This document shows, piece by piece, positions 35,345 through 42,630 of a DNA stretch of 63,825 nucleotides. Location: the NCBI GenBank assembly GCA_964645155.1, contig CAZYBG010000009.1, positions 1 to 63,825 of the forward strand. The letters run 5' to 3'. The stretch's first letter is position 1, and each line of letters begins with the position of its first letter. The notes beneath the pieces were generated by a model, which worked only from the letters and a program-made list of their open reading frames with translations, was not told the DNA's origin and ran no database searches. Made by a program: the position numbers and the translations under genes. Origin of the DNA: CAZYBG01 sp964645155. GTDB lineage: Bacteria; Pseudomonadota; Alphaproteobacteria; Rhodobacterales; Rhodobacteraceae.

Positions 35345-36142
35345 TCAGCCGCCCGGCATGCCGATCAGCGCGCCGGTGATCGCACTGTCTGCCGCCGCCA
35401 GCCCTTCGATCACGTCGAAGTGGTGGCGGGCGGGCTCGACCGTCAGTCTTGCGCCCCACGCCGCCGCCAGCCACCGCGCCTGGTCGAGAAAGGCCGCCCG
35501 CTCGTCGGCGCCTACCCAGACATGCGTCTCGATCCCCGGCGGCGGCAGCAGCGCGGGACTTTCCGCCGCCGCCTCGGCCGCGTCGAGCTGCAGCTCGGCG
35601 TTCATCGCCGTGTGCCGGAGCGGCCGGAGATCGCCGACCGGCGAGATCGGCACGACCCGGACGACCCGGTGCCGCACCGCAAGGCCGAGATCGGCCGAGA
35701 CCGCCCGCGCCACCAGCTGCCCGCCCGCCGAATGGCCGGCCAGCACCACCGGCCCCGCCACCTGGTCCGCCGCGGCCGCCACGGCCCGCGTCACGTCGCG
35801 CCCGATCGCGGCGATCCGCGCCGCCGGGGCAAGCGTGTAGGACGGGATCGCCACGGCCCAGCCCCGCGCGACCGGCCCCGCCGCGAGATGCGACCAGAAG
35901 CTCTTGTCGAAGCGCAGCCAGTAGCCGCCGTGGACGAACACCACGAGGCCCGCCGGCGGCGCGGCGGGGCGGAACAGGTCCCACACCTGCCGGTCGCCCC
36001 CGCCGTAGCGCAGGTCCAGCACCGCCCGGCCGCGCGCCGCCTCGGCCTCGCGATGCGCAGCGGCGCGCGCTGCCCAGCGCGACGGATAGTCGGCGCCGCC
36101 GGGGATGTGCGCCGCGTTGGCATAGGCGTCGTCCCAGTCCAT
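35345..36142 (-). CDS. Alpha/beta hydrolase, kynurenine formamidase-like
   Basis: This 265-residue alpha/beta hydrolase has the oxyanion motif HGGYW (VVFVHGGYWLRFDKSFWSHLA) and the nucleophile elbow GHSAGG. The catalytic histidine probably lies in RHHFDVIEGL. HGGYW plus DKSFWSH is the pattern seen in KynB2/arylformamidase-like esterases. The N-terminal segment AHIPGGADYPSRWAARAAAHR fits that group. No other kynurenine genes are nearby, so the substrate is open. The ATG at 36142 follows GGGGAGGG. It diverges from the semialdehyde dehydrogenase gene across 92 bases. Confidence 0.85.
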   Translation of the reverse strand: MDWDDAYANAAHIPGGADYPSRWAARAAAHREAEAARGRAVLDLRYGGGDRQVWDLFRPAAPPAGLVVFVHGGYWLRFDKSFWSHLAAGPVARGWAVAIPSYTLAPAARIAAIGRDVTRAVAAAADQVAGPVVLAGHSAGGQLVARAVSADLGLAVRHRVVRVVPISPVGDLRPLRHTAMNAELQLDAAEAAAESPALLPPPGIETHVWVGADERAAFLDQARWLAAAWGARLTVEPARHHFDVIEGLAAADSAITGALIGMPGG

Positions 36143-36234
36143 TGCGGAACCCTCCCCGGATGCTATCGTTGCGGCTGACACCTATCCTGCGGCTGCCGCG
36201 GCGGCAAAGCCGTGACCGAAAGGAGAGACCCCCG

Positions 36235-37707
36235 ATGCTCGATTCCGTGACCGATCTGCGCGCGCTCCTCAAGGATCCCGCGCTGCTCTGCACCAAGGCT
36301 TTCGTGGCCGGCGCATGGGTCGATGCCGACGATGGCAGAACCTTCGATGTCACCAATCCCGCCCGCGGCGACGTGATCTGCACCGTGCCGGACCTGTCGC
36401 GCAAGGAGGTCGCCCGTGCCATCGACGCCGCCCATGACGCGATGAAGGGCTGGGCCGCCCGCACCGCCAAGGACCGCGCCCAGGTGCTGCGCAAGTGGTT
36501 CGACCTGATGATGGCGAACCAGGACGACCTCGCGCGCATCCTGACCGCCGAGATGGGCAAGCCGCTGGCCGAGGCCAGGGGCGAGATCGCCTATTCCGCC
36601 AGCTTCGTCGAGTGGTTCGCCGAAGAGGGCAAGCGCATCTACGGCGAGACGATCCCCGGCCACCAGCCCGACAAGCGGCTCATGGTGATCCGCCAGCCGA
36701 TCGGCGTGGCCGCCTCGATCACGCCGTGGAACTTCCCCTCGGCGATGATCGGCCGCAAGGTCGGCCCGGCGCTGGCCGCCGGCTGCGGTTTCGTCGCCCG
36801 CCCGGCGAAGGAGACGCCGCTCTCGGCGCTCGCCATGGCGGTGCTGGCCGAGCGGGCCGGCATCCCGGAGGGCCTGCTGTCGGTCGTCACCTCGGCGCGC
36901 TCCTCCGATATCGGCAAGGAGTTCTGCGAGAACCCCAAGGTCCGCAAGCTCACCTTCACCGGCTCGACCGAGGTCGGCCGCATCCTGCTGAAGCAGGCCG
37001 CCGACCAGGTGATGAAATGCTCGATGGAGCTTGGCGGCAACGCGCCCTTCATCGTCTTCGACGACGCCGACCTCGACGAGGCGGTGAAGGGCGCCATCGC
37101 CTGCAAGTACCGCAACAACGGCCAGACCTGCGTCTGCGCCAACCGCATCTACGTGCAGGCCGGCGTCTATGACGCCTTCGCCGACAAGCTGAAGGCGGCG
37201 GTCGGCAAGCTGAAGGTGGGCGACGGCCTCGAGGACGGCACCGACCTCGGGCCGCTGATCAACATGGACGCGGTCGAGAAGGTCGAGGAGCACATCGCCG
37301 ACGCGACCGCCAAGGGCGCCAGCGTGCTGCTCGGCGGCAAGCGCAAGGACGGCAACTTCTTCGAGCCGACGATCGTCACCGGCGCCACGAAGGACATGGC
37401 CTTCGCCACCGAGGAAACCTTCGGCCCGCTCGCGCCCCTCTTCCGGTTCGAGACCGTGGACGAGGTGATCGAGCTTGCCAACGACACGATCTTCGGTCTG
37501 GCCAGCTACTTCTACGCCCGCGACCTGTCCCGCGTGTTCAAGGTCGCCGAGGCGCTGGAATACGGCATCGTCGGCGTCAACACCGGCATCATCTCGACCG
37601 AGGTGGCGCCGTTCGGCGGCGTCAAGCAGTCGGGGCTGGGGCGCGAGGGCTCGCGCCACGGGATCGAGGATTACCTCGAGATGAAGTACATCTGCCTGAG
37701 CGTGTGA
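36235..37707 (+). CDS. gabD: NAD(P)-dependent succinate-semialdehyde dehydrogenase
   Basis: This 490-residue aldehyde dehydrogenase matches GabD. It has ITPWNFPSAMIGRKVGPALAAGC, the cofactor segment FTGSTEVGR, the catalytic glutamate in MELGGNAPF, and the catalytic cysteine in NNGQTCVCANR. The double cysteine with one spacer (C-V-C) is the redox-switch type seen in GabD. It ends in SGLGREGSRHGIEDYLEMKYIC. The ATG at 36235 follows AAAGGAGAG. No gabT or GABA transporter gene is adjacent. A glutarate-semialdehyde or other semialdehyde role is the alternative. Confidence 0.92.
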   Translation: MLDSVTDLRALLKDPALLCTKAFVAGAWVDADDGRTFDVTNPARGDVICTVPDLSRKEVARAIDAAHDAMKGWAARTAKDRAQVLRKWFDLMMANQDDLARILTAEMGKPLAEARGEIAYSASFVEWFAEEGKRIYGETIPGHQPDKRLMVIRQPIGVAASITPWNFPSAMIGRKVGPALAAGCGFVARPAKETPLSALAMAVLAERAGIPEGLLSVVTSARSSDIGKEFCENPKVRKLTFTGSTEVGRILLKQAADQVMKCSMELGGNAPFIVFDDADLDEAVKGAIACKYRNNGQTCVCANRIYVQAGVYDAFADKLKAAVGKLKVGDGLEDGTDLGPLINMDAVEKVEEHIADATAKGASVLLGGKRKDGNFFEPTIVTGATKDMAFATEETFGPLAPLFRFETVDEVIELANDTIFGLASYFYARDLSRVFKVAEALEYGIVGVNTGIISTEVAPFGGVKQSGLGREGSRHGIEDYLEMKYICLSV

Positions 37708-37770
37708 GGAAGCGGCCGCCGCGGCCTCGCGCAGCCCTCCCGCCAGAAGTCGGCCGCTGACGCCCGCCGC

Positions 37771-37791
37771 GCCCCGCCTTGACGGCGGGGC
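37771..37791 (+). terminator. Hairpin downstream of gabD
   Basis: GCCCCGCC and GGCGGGGC pair over eight bases around a five-base loop, 64 bases after the gabD stop. No T-run follows, so termination would need Rho or be partial. The sequence TTGACG spans its loop and could instead be a -35 box for the next gene. Confidence 0.35.
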
Positions 37792-37896
37792 TGGTGCGTT
37801 GGCCGCGCGCCGACCGTCATGGATCTGTCGCCGGTCTGCCATGCGGGTGTTACACTGGCGCGGCAGTCCGGCAGGCGGATCTTGCTGGGGGACACC

Positions 37897-40071
37897 ATGA
37901 CGAAACGACTGGCCTGCCTGACCTCTGCGCTGGCGCTCGCCGCAGGCGGCGCGCTTGCGCAGGAGATGAGCTTCAACCGGACCGCGTCGTTCGCGACGCC
38001 GCTCAACATGGCGGAGGGCGAGGACACCGCGCGCGAGTCATCGGCCGAGATCATCTCGGCGTCGGAGGACGGGATGACCCTCGTCTACACCGACAGCCCG
38101 CTCGGCGCGATCGGCCTCGTCGACATCACCGACCCCGGCGCGCCACAGCCGCTCGGCAACATCGCGATGGACGGCGAGCCGACGACGGCCGTCTTCATCG
38201 GCGCCAACATCGCCGCGGCGGTCAACACCTCGGAAAGCTTCACCGCGCCCTCGGGCGCGCTGCGCATCGTCGACCCGGCGGCGCGCGAGATCGTCGCCTC
38301 CTGCGACCTCGGAGGCCAGCCCGACAGCGTCGCCAAGGCGCCGGACGGGTCGTTCCTCGCCATCGCCATCGAGAACGAGCGCGACGAGGATCTGAACGAC
38401 GGCGTGATCCCACAGATGCCCGCCGGCTATGTCGTGAAGGTGCCGGTGGCCGACGGCATCGTCGACTGCGACGCGATGCAGCGGATCGAGGTGACCGGCC
38501 TCGCCGAGATCGCGCCCGACGACCCCGAGCCGGAATTCGTCGACATCAACGCCGCGGGCGAGATCGTCGTCACGCTGCAGGAAAACAACCACATCGTGGT
38601 GATCGGCGCCGACGGGGCGGTGCAGTCGCACTTCTCGGCCGGCGCGGTCACCCTTGAAGGCGTCGACCTGGCCGAGGACGGGCGGCTTGACTTCACCGGC
38701 ACGCAGGCCGACCGCAAGCGGGAGCCCGACGGCGTCGCGTGGATCGACGACGATCACTTCGCCACCGCCAACGAGGGCGACTACGAGGGGGGCTCACGCG
38801 GCTTCACCATCTTCCGCAAGGATGGCACCGTCGTGCACGAGTCCGGTGCCGCCTACGAGCGCGCCATTGTCGCGCTCGGCCACTATCCCGAGCACCGGTC
38901 GGACGCCAAGGGGGTCGAGCCCGAGTCGGTCGAGTTCGCCGTGTTCGGCGGCACGCCGATGCTCTTTGTCGTCTCCGAGCGGGGCTCGCTCGTCGGCGTC
39001 TATGATGTGAGCGATCCGGCGAACCCGGTGCTGCGGCAGTTCTTTCCCTCCGGCGTCTCGCCCGAGGGGATCGTCGCAATCCCGTCGCGCGACCTGATCG
39101 CGACGGCGAACGAGGTCGATCTCGGCGCCGACGGCCTCGCCCGCGCCCATGTCATGCTCCACGCCTTCGGCGAGGGGGCGCCGGCCTACCCGCAGCTCAC
39201 TTCCGAGGGCACCGACCCGCTCGTCGGCTGGGGCGCCCTCTCGGCGCTGGCGGCCGGCGAGGCGCCGGGCCGGCTCTGGGCCGCGTCCGACAGCGTCTAC
39301 GGCCTGATGCCCCGCATCTACGAGATCGACGCGACGCAGGCGCCGGCCCGCATCGTGCGGGCCATCGACGTCACGCGCGGCGGCATGCCGGCCCAGAAGC
39401 TCGACATCGAGGGGATCGTCCCCGACGGCGAGGGCGGCTTCTGGCTCGCCTCCGAGGGGCGCTCCGACCGGCTGATCCCGCACGCCCTCTACCGCGTCGA
39501 CGCCGAGGGCGAGATCACCGAAGAGGTCGCGCTGCCGCCCGAACTGCTCGCGCACGAGATCCGTTTCGGCTTCGAGGGCATCACGAAGGTGGGCGACACG
39601 CTCTGGATGGCGGTCCAGCGCGAATGGGGCGACGACCCCGAAGGCCAGGTCAAGCTCGTGGCCTACGATACTGCCGCGGCCGAATGGGGCGCGGTGCGCT
39701 ATCCGCTCGAGGCCCCGACCACCGGATGGACCGGCCTTTCCGAGATCGTCGCGCACGGCGACTGGTTCTACCTGCTCGAGCGTGACAACCTCGTCGGCGA
39801 TGCCGCGGCGCTGAAGGCCGTCACCCGCGTCCCGGCCGCCGAGATGATCGCCGCACCGCTCGGCGCCGAGCTGCCGCTGGTCACCAAGGAGATCGTCCGC
39901 GACCTGATCCCCGACCTCGAGGGGCTGAACGGCTACGTGCTCGACAAGGTCGAGGGTCTCGCGGTCGATGCCGACGGAAGCTTCTGGATCGTCACCGACA
40001 ACGACGGCGTCGACGATCATTCCGGCGAGACGATGTTGCTCGACCTCGGCGATCTCGCCGCCGGCGGCTGA
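37897..40071 (+). CDS. Secreted two-domain protein: beta-propeller plus phytase-like esterase domain
   Basis: This 724-residue protein has a Sec signal peptide (residues 1-21, ending GGALA before QE). The first 400 residues or so form a repeat-rich beta structure like a YncE/choice-of-anchor propeller (LVDITDPGAPQPLG, VYDVSDPANPVLRQFF). The C-terminal 300 residues match the phytase-like esterase domain (pfam13449), with RIYEIDATQAPARI, LDIEGIVPDGEGGFWLASEGR, and the closing KVEGLAVDADGSFWIVTDND. Paired metal-binding acidic loops are visible. Substrate is unknown; the family is linked to phosphatase or esterase activity. It is the only gene in its transcript unless the small genes downstream join it. 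Confidence 0.82.
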   Translation: MTKRLACLTSALALAAGGALAQEMSFNRTASFATPLNMAEGEDTARESSAEIISASEDGMTLVYTDSPLGAIGLVDITDPGAPQPLGNIAMDGEPTTAVFIGANIAAAVNTSESFTAPSGALRIVDPAAREIVASCDLGGQPDSVAKAPDGSFLAIAIENERDEDLNDGVIPQMPAGYVVKVPVADGIVDCDAMQRIEVTGLAEIAPDDPEPEFVDINAAGEIVVTLQENNHIVVIGADGAVQSHFSAGAVTLEGVDLAEDGRLDFTGTQADRKREPDGVAWIDDDHFATANEGDYEGGSRGFTIFRKDGTVVHESGAAYERAIVALGHYPEHRSDAKGVEPESVEFAVFGGTPMLFVVSERGSLVGVYDVSDPANPVLRQFFPSGVSPEGIVAIPSRDLIATANEVDLGADGLARAHVMLHAFGEGAPAYPQLTSEGTDPLVGWGALSALAAGEAPGRLWAASDSVYGLMPRIYEIDATQAPARIVRAIDVTRGGMPAQKLDIEGIVPDGEGGFWLASEGRSDRLIPHALYRVDAEGEITEEVALPPELLAHEIRFGFEGITKVGDTLWMAVQREWGDDPEGQVKLVAYDTAAAEWGAVRYPLEAPTTGWTGLSEIVAHGDWFYLLERDNLVGDAAALKAVTRVPAAEMIAAPLGAELPLVTKEIVRDLIPDLEGLNGYVLDKVEGLAVDADGSFWIVTDNDGVDDHSGETMLLDLGDLAAGG

Positions 40072-40087
40072 GCTTTGTGCAAGCTTC

Positions 40088-40110
40088 GGGTCGCGCGCCC
40101 TGCGCGGCCC
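40088..40110 (+). terminator. Hairpin after the phytase-like gene
   Basis: GGGTCGCGC pairs with GCGCGGCCC over nine bases (one G-U wobble) around a five-base loop, starting 17 bases after the stop. There is no T-run. A transcript-end or stabilising structure is likely. The perfect palindrome GGACTAGTCC (40111-40120) abuts it. Confidence 0.35.
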
Positions 40111-40119
40111 GGACTAGTC

Positions 40120-40140
40120 CTGTCTCGGCCAGGGAGACAG
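40120..40140 (+). promoter_or_regulatory. Hairpin covering the ribosome-binding site of the DUF1203 gene
   Basis: CTGTCTC (40120-40126) pairs exactly with GAGACAG (40134-40140), with a seven-base loop. The ribosome site AGGGAG (40131-40136) lies partly in the 3' arm, and the start codon is at 40146. The fold should limit translation unless it is opened. Whether this is regulatory is inference. Confidence 0.45.
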
Positions 40141-40145
40141 AGACC

Positions 40146-40613
40146 ATGCCCATCCGCTTCACCGCGCTGCCCACCGAAACCGTCGCCGCCCATCGTGCCG
40201 GTGCGCGCGATGCCTACGGGCTGCCGCCCGAGACCCATGCCGCCGAAGGCCCCGGCAATCCCTGCCGCCACTGCCTCGGCTTCGTGCCCGAGGGCGCGGC
40301 GATGCTGATCCTCGCGCACCGGCCGTTCCATGCGCTCCAGCCCTATGCCGAGACCGGCCCGGTCTTCCTGTGCGCCGATCCCTGCCCCCGGTGGGAGGGC
40401 GGCGGGGGCCGGCCGCCGATGCTCGCCTCGCCCGACTGCATCCTGCGCGGCTACGGCCACGACCACCGCATCGTCTACGGCACCGGCGGCGTCGTCCCGA
40501 ACGACCGGATCGAGGCCCGCGCCGACGAGATCCTGGCCGACCCGCGGGTCGCCTACGTCCATGTCCGGTCCAGCCGCAACAACTGCTACCAGTGCCGGAT
40601 CGACCGCGCCTGA
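40146..40613 (+). CDS. DUF1203 family protein
   Basis: This 155-residue soluble protein is of the DUF1203 family, which is of unknown function. It has conserved cysteines (PCRHCLGF near residue 40; FLCADPCPR near 75) and a C-terminal segment YVHVRSSRNNCYQCRIDR. The family is common in alphaproteobacteria and often encoded as a single gene. Its cysteine pairs suggest metal binding or redox sensitivity, but this is not shown. The ATG at 40146 matches the family start (PIRFTALPTETV). Confidence 0.85.
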   Translation: MPIRFTALPTETVAAHRAGARDAYGLPPETHAAEGPGNPCRHCLGFVPEGAAMLILAHRPFHALQPYAETGPVFLCADPCPRWEGGGGRPPMLASPDCILRGYGHDHRIVYGTGGVVPNDRIEARADEILADPRVAYVHVRSSRNNCYQCRIDRA

Positions 40614-40705
40614 CTTCCCGTCCGCGCGCCCTTGCCGCCGCCCGGCCGATCGCTATCATCCGGCCAACCCACAGCCCCCCGGGGCCGCAGGCGGAACGGA
40701 GCCCC

Positions 40706-40894
40706 ATGCCGATGACCATCCCCGCCCCCGAGACCGAGGTCGTCCGCGCCTGGAAGGTGGCCTGCGACGGCGGCGAGGGCGCGCTCGGCCACCCCCGCGT
40801 CTGGCTCGCGATCCCGCAGGACATCGGCTGGGTAGAATGCGGCTACTGCGACAAGCGCTACGTGCACGAAAGCTTCGCCGACAAGGCGAGCTAG
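40706..40894 (+). CDS. Small zf-CHCC zinc-finger protein
   Basis: This 62-residue protein has the CHCC zinc pattern: Cys in KVACDGG, His in ALGHPRVWL, and the pair CGYC (VECGYCDKRYV). The fold occurs in the mitochondrial complex I subunit NDUFS6 and in many short alphaproteobacterial proteins thought to be linked to complex I. It is complete. The ATG at 40706 follows GCGGAACGGAG. It converges with the reductase gene, with seven bases between stops. Confidence 0.88.
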   Translation: MPMTIPAPETEVVRAWKVACDGGEGALGHPRVWLAIPQDIGWVECGYCDKRYVHESFADKAS

Positions 40895-40901
40895 GTGCGA
40901 C

Positions 40902-41471
40902 TCAGGCCGCCCGGTAGCGGGTCAGCACCGCGCCGGTATCCATCGCCCGGCACTCGTCGAGCATGAACTTCCGGCGCAGGCCGTGGTTCTCGAACAGCCG
41001 CAGACCGCCGCCGAACAGCATCGGCAGGGTGAGAAGCCAGTATTCGTCGATCAGGTCGGCCCGGATCGCCGTCTGCGCGAAGCGCGCGCCGGCGAAGATC
41101 ACCATGTCCCGGCCGGACTTCGCCCGCTCGGCCTCCACGGTCTCGGCAAGGCCGGCAGCGGCGACGGTGGAGTTCGCCCAGCCGCCCGCATCCTGCATCG
41201 TCCGCGAGAACACGATCTTCCGCGCGCCGTTCATGAACCGCGCGAGGCGGCGGTGCGGCTCGGGCGCGGCCGGGTCGGTCTCGGCCCCGGGCCAGTAGGC
41301 CGCCATGCCCTGCCATGCGGCGCGGCCGTAAAGCAGGGTGTCGAAGCGGTCGGCCATGTCGAGCGTCCAGCGGTCGAGATCTGCGGACCAGTCGGGCGGG
41401 ATGAACTCGCCGCCCGGGCCCTCGATATAGCCGTCGAGGCTGACCACCATCGACAGGACCAGCTTGCGCAT
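40902..41471 (-). CDS. Dihydrofolate reductase-fold protein (RibD C-terminal type)
   Basis: This 189-residue protein of the DHFR/RibD-C family begins MRKLVLSMVVSLDGYIEGPGG, the usual start of YyaP/YwjB-like reductases. LLYGRAAWQGMAAYW and DMVIFAGARFAQTAI form the nucleotide site. The substrate is unknown; these genes often sit beside a regulator that controls them. I chose ATG at 41471 because GGAGGG lies six bases before it. It diverges from the HxlR gene across two operators. Confidence 0.85.
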   Translation of the reverse strand: MRKLVLSMVVSLDGYIEGPGGEFIPPDWSADLDRWTLDMADRFDTLLYGRAAWQGMAAYWPGAETDPAAPEPHRRLARFMNGARKIVFSRTMQDAGGWANSTVAAAGLAETVEAERAKSGRDMVIFAGARFAQTAIRADLIDEYWLLTLPMLFGGGLRLFENHGLRRKFMLDECRAMDTGAVLTRYRAA

Positions 41472-41487
41472 GGACATCCCTCCTTGA

Positions 41488-41545
41488 CCGATTGTGAACT
41501 GCAATCGGTTGCAGGCTACGTTGACCGATTGCATACTGCAATCGG
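41488..41545. promoter_or_regulatory. Twin HxlR operators between the reductase and regulator genes
   Basis: Two nearly identical inverted repeats occur in tandem, 37 bases apart: CCGATTG-N6-CAATCGG type at 41488-41508 and CCGATTGC-N5-GCAATCGG at 41525-41545. Each is preceded by TTGA. The second overlaps a candidate -10 box (CATACT, 41532-41537), 17 bases after TTGCAG (41509-41514), for the regulator gene. A minus-strand TTGCAG-N17-TAGCCT pair would serve the reductase gene. The layout predicts repression of both genes and autoregulation. Confidence 0.7.
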
Positions 41546-41558
41546 AAAGGGAGGCGCC

Positions 41559-42056
41559 ATGCAGCACCGCTCGGGCTGTCCGATCAACCTGTCGATGGAG
41601 GCGCTGGGCGACCGCTGGAGCCTCGTCATCCTGCGCGACATGATGTTCGGCGACCGCCGCACGTTCCGCGACATCCTCACCCGGTCCGAGGAGGGCATCG
41701 CCTCGAACATCCTGGCGCAGCGGCTGAAGAAGCTGACGGCCGAGGGCTTTCTGACCAGCGCCCCGGATCCCGGCCACCGCCAGCGCACGATCCACTCGCT
41801 GACCGAGAAGGCCATCGCGCTCGTCCCGGTCATGGCCGCGCTCGGCGCCTGGGGGCGGCGGTTCCTGCCGGTGACGCCCGAGCTTTCGGTCCGCGCCGAG
41901 CTGCTGGAGGAGGGCGGCCCGGAGCTCTGGCAAGCCTTCATGGACGAGTTGCGCGTGCGTCACCTCGGCGCCATGATCGCGCTCGCCCAGCCGACGGCGA
42001 CCGAGCGGCTCGAGGCGGCCCATCGCGTCGCACTCGATGAGGGAACCCGACCGTGA
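41559..42056 (+). CDS. HxlR-family transcriptional regulator
   Basis: This 165-residue regulator has the HxlR winged helix: HRSGCPINLSMEALGDRWSLVILRDMMFGDRRTFRDIL. The conserved N-terminal cysteine (C6) is the thiol that senses electrophiles or oxidants in several family members, such as YodB and HypR. Residues after about 110 form a tail longer than the minimal family. It starts 14 bases after the second operator. Its target is very likely the divergent reductase gene and itself. The stop overlaps the next gene by four bases (GTGA). Confidence 0.92.
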   Translation: MQHRSGCPINLSMEALGDRWSLVILRDMMFGDRRTFRDILTRSEEGIASNILAQRLKKLTAEGFLTSAPDPGHRQRTIHSLTEKAIALVPVMAALGAWGRRFLPVTPELSVRAELLEEGGPELWQAFMDELRVRHLGAMIALAQPTATERLEAAHRVALDEGTRP

Positions 42057-42553
42057 CATCGACCGAAGGCGCTCCGGCCCCCCTCCGGCTGCGACCCCTC
42101 GCCGAGGCCGACCTCGCGCCCGCGGCCCGGCTCTGGCATCTCGGCTGGCGCGACGCGCATCTCGACCTGGTGCCACCGGCGCTGATCCGGCTCCGCACCC
42201 CGCGGAGCTTCCGCGAGCGTCTGGCAGCCGCCCGCGACCGCTGCCGCGTCACCGGTCCGGAAGGCGCGCCGACCGGATTCGTGCGGATCGAGGGCAACGA
42301 GGTCGACCAGTTCTACATCCCGCTGACGGCCCGCGGCACCGGCCTTGCCGGCAGCCTCATGGCAGCGACCGAAGCCTTCATGCGCGAGGCGGGCACTTCG
42401 CGGGCGTGGCTTGCCTGCGCCATCGGCAACGACCGCGCCGCCCGGTTCTACACCCGCTGCGGATGGGCCAATGCCGGCGTGCGGCGCTTCGGCACCGAAA
42501 CCGGCGATGGTCCCTTCGAGATCGACGTCTGGCGCTTTGAGAAGGACCTCTGA
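42053..42553 (+). CDS. GNAT-family N-acetyltransferase
   Basis: This 166-residue acetyltransferase starts on a GTG inside the HxlR stop, so the two are co-translated. The CoA loop is ARGTGLAGSLMAA near residue 92, followed by CAIGNDRAARFYTRCGW, the standard GNAT motif B. Its acceptor is unknown. Being under the HxlR promoter, it probably responds to the same signal as the divergent reductase. Confidence 0.85.
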   Translation: MTSTEGAPAPLRLRPLAEADLAPAARLWHLGWRDAHLDLVPPALIRLRTPRSFRERLAAARDRCRVTGPEGAPTGFVRIEGNEVDQFYIPLTARGTGLAGSLMAATEAFMREAGTSRAWLACAIGNDRAARFYTRCGWANAGVRRFGTETGDGPFEIDVWRFEKDL

Positions 42554-42630
42554 CGGCCAGAGGTCGGCCAGAGGTGGACCCGCGCGCCGCTTCGTGCAAG
42601 ACCGGCGCCATGCTATCGGGGGAGCGCGCG

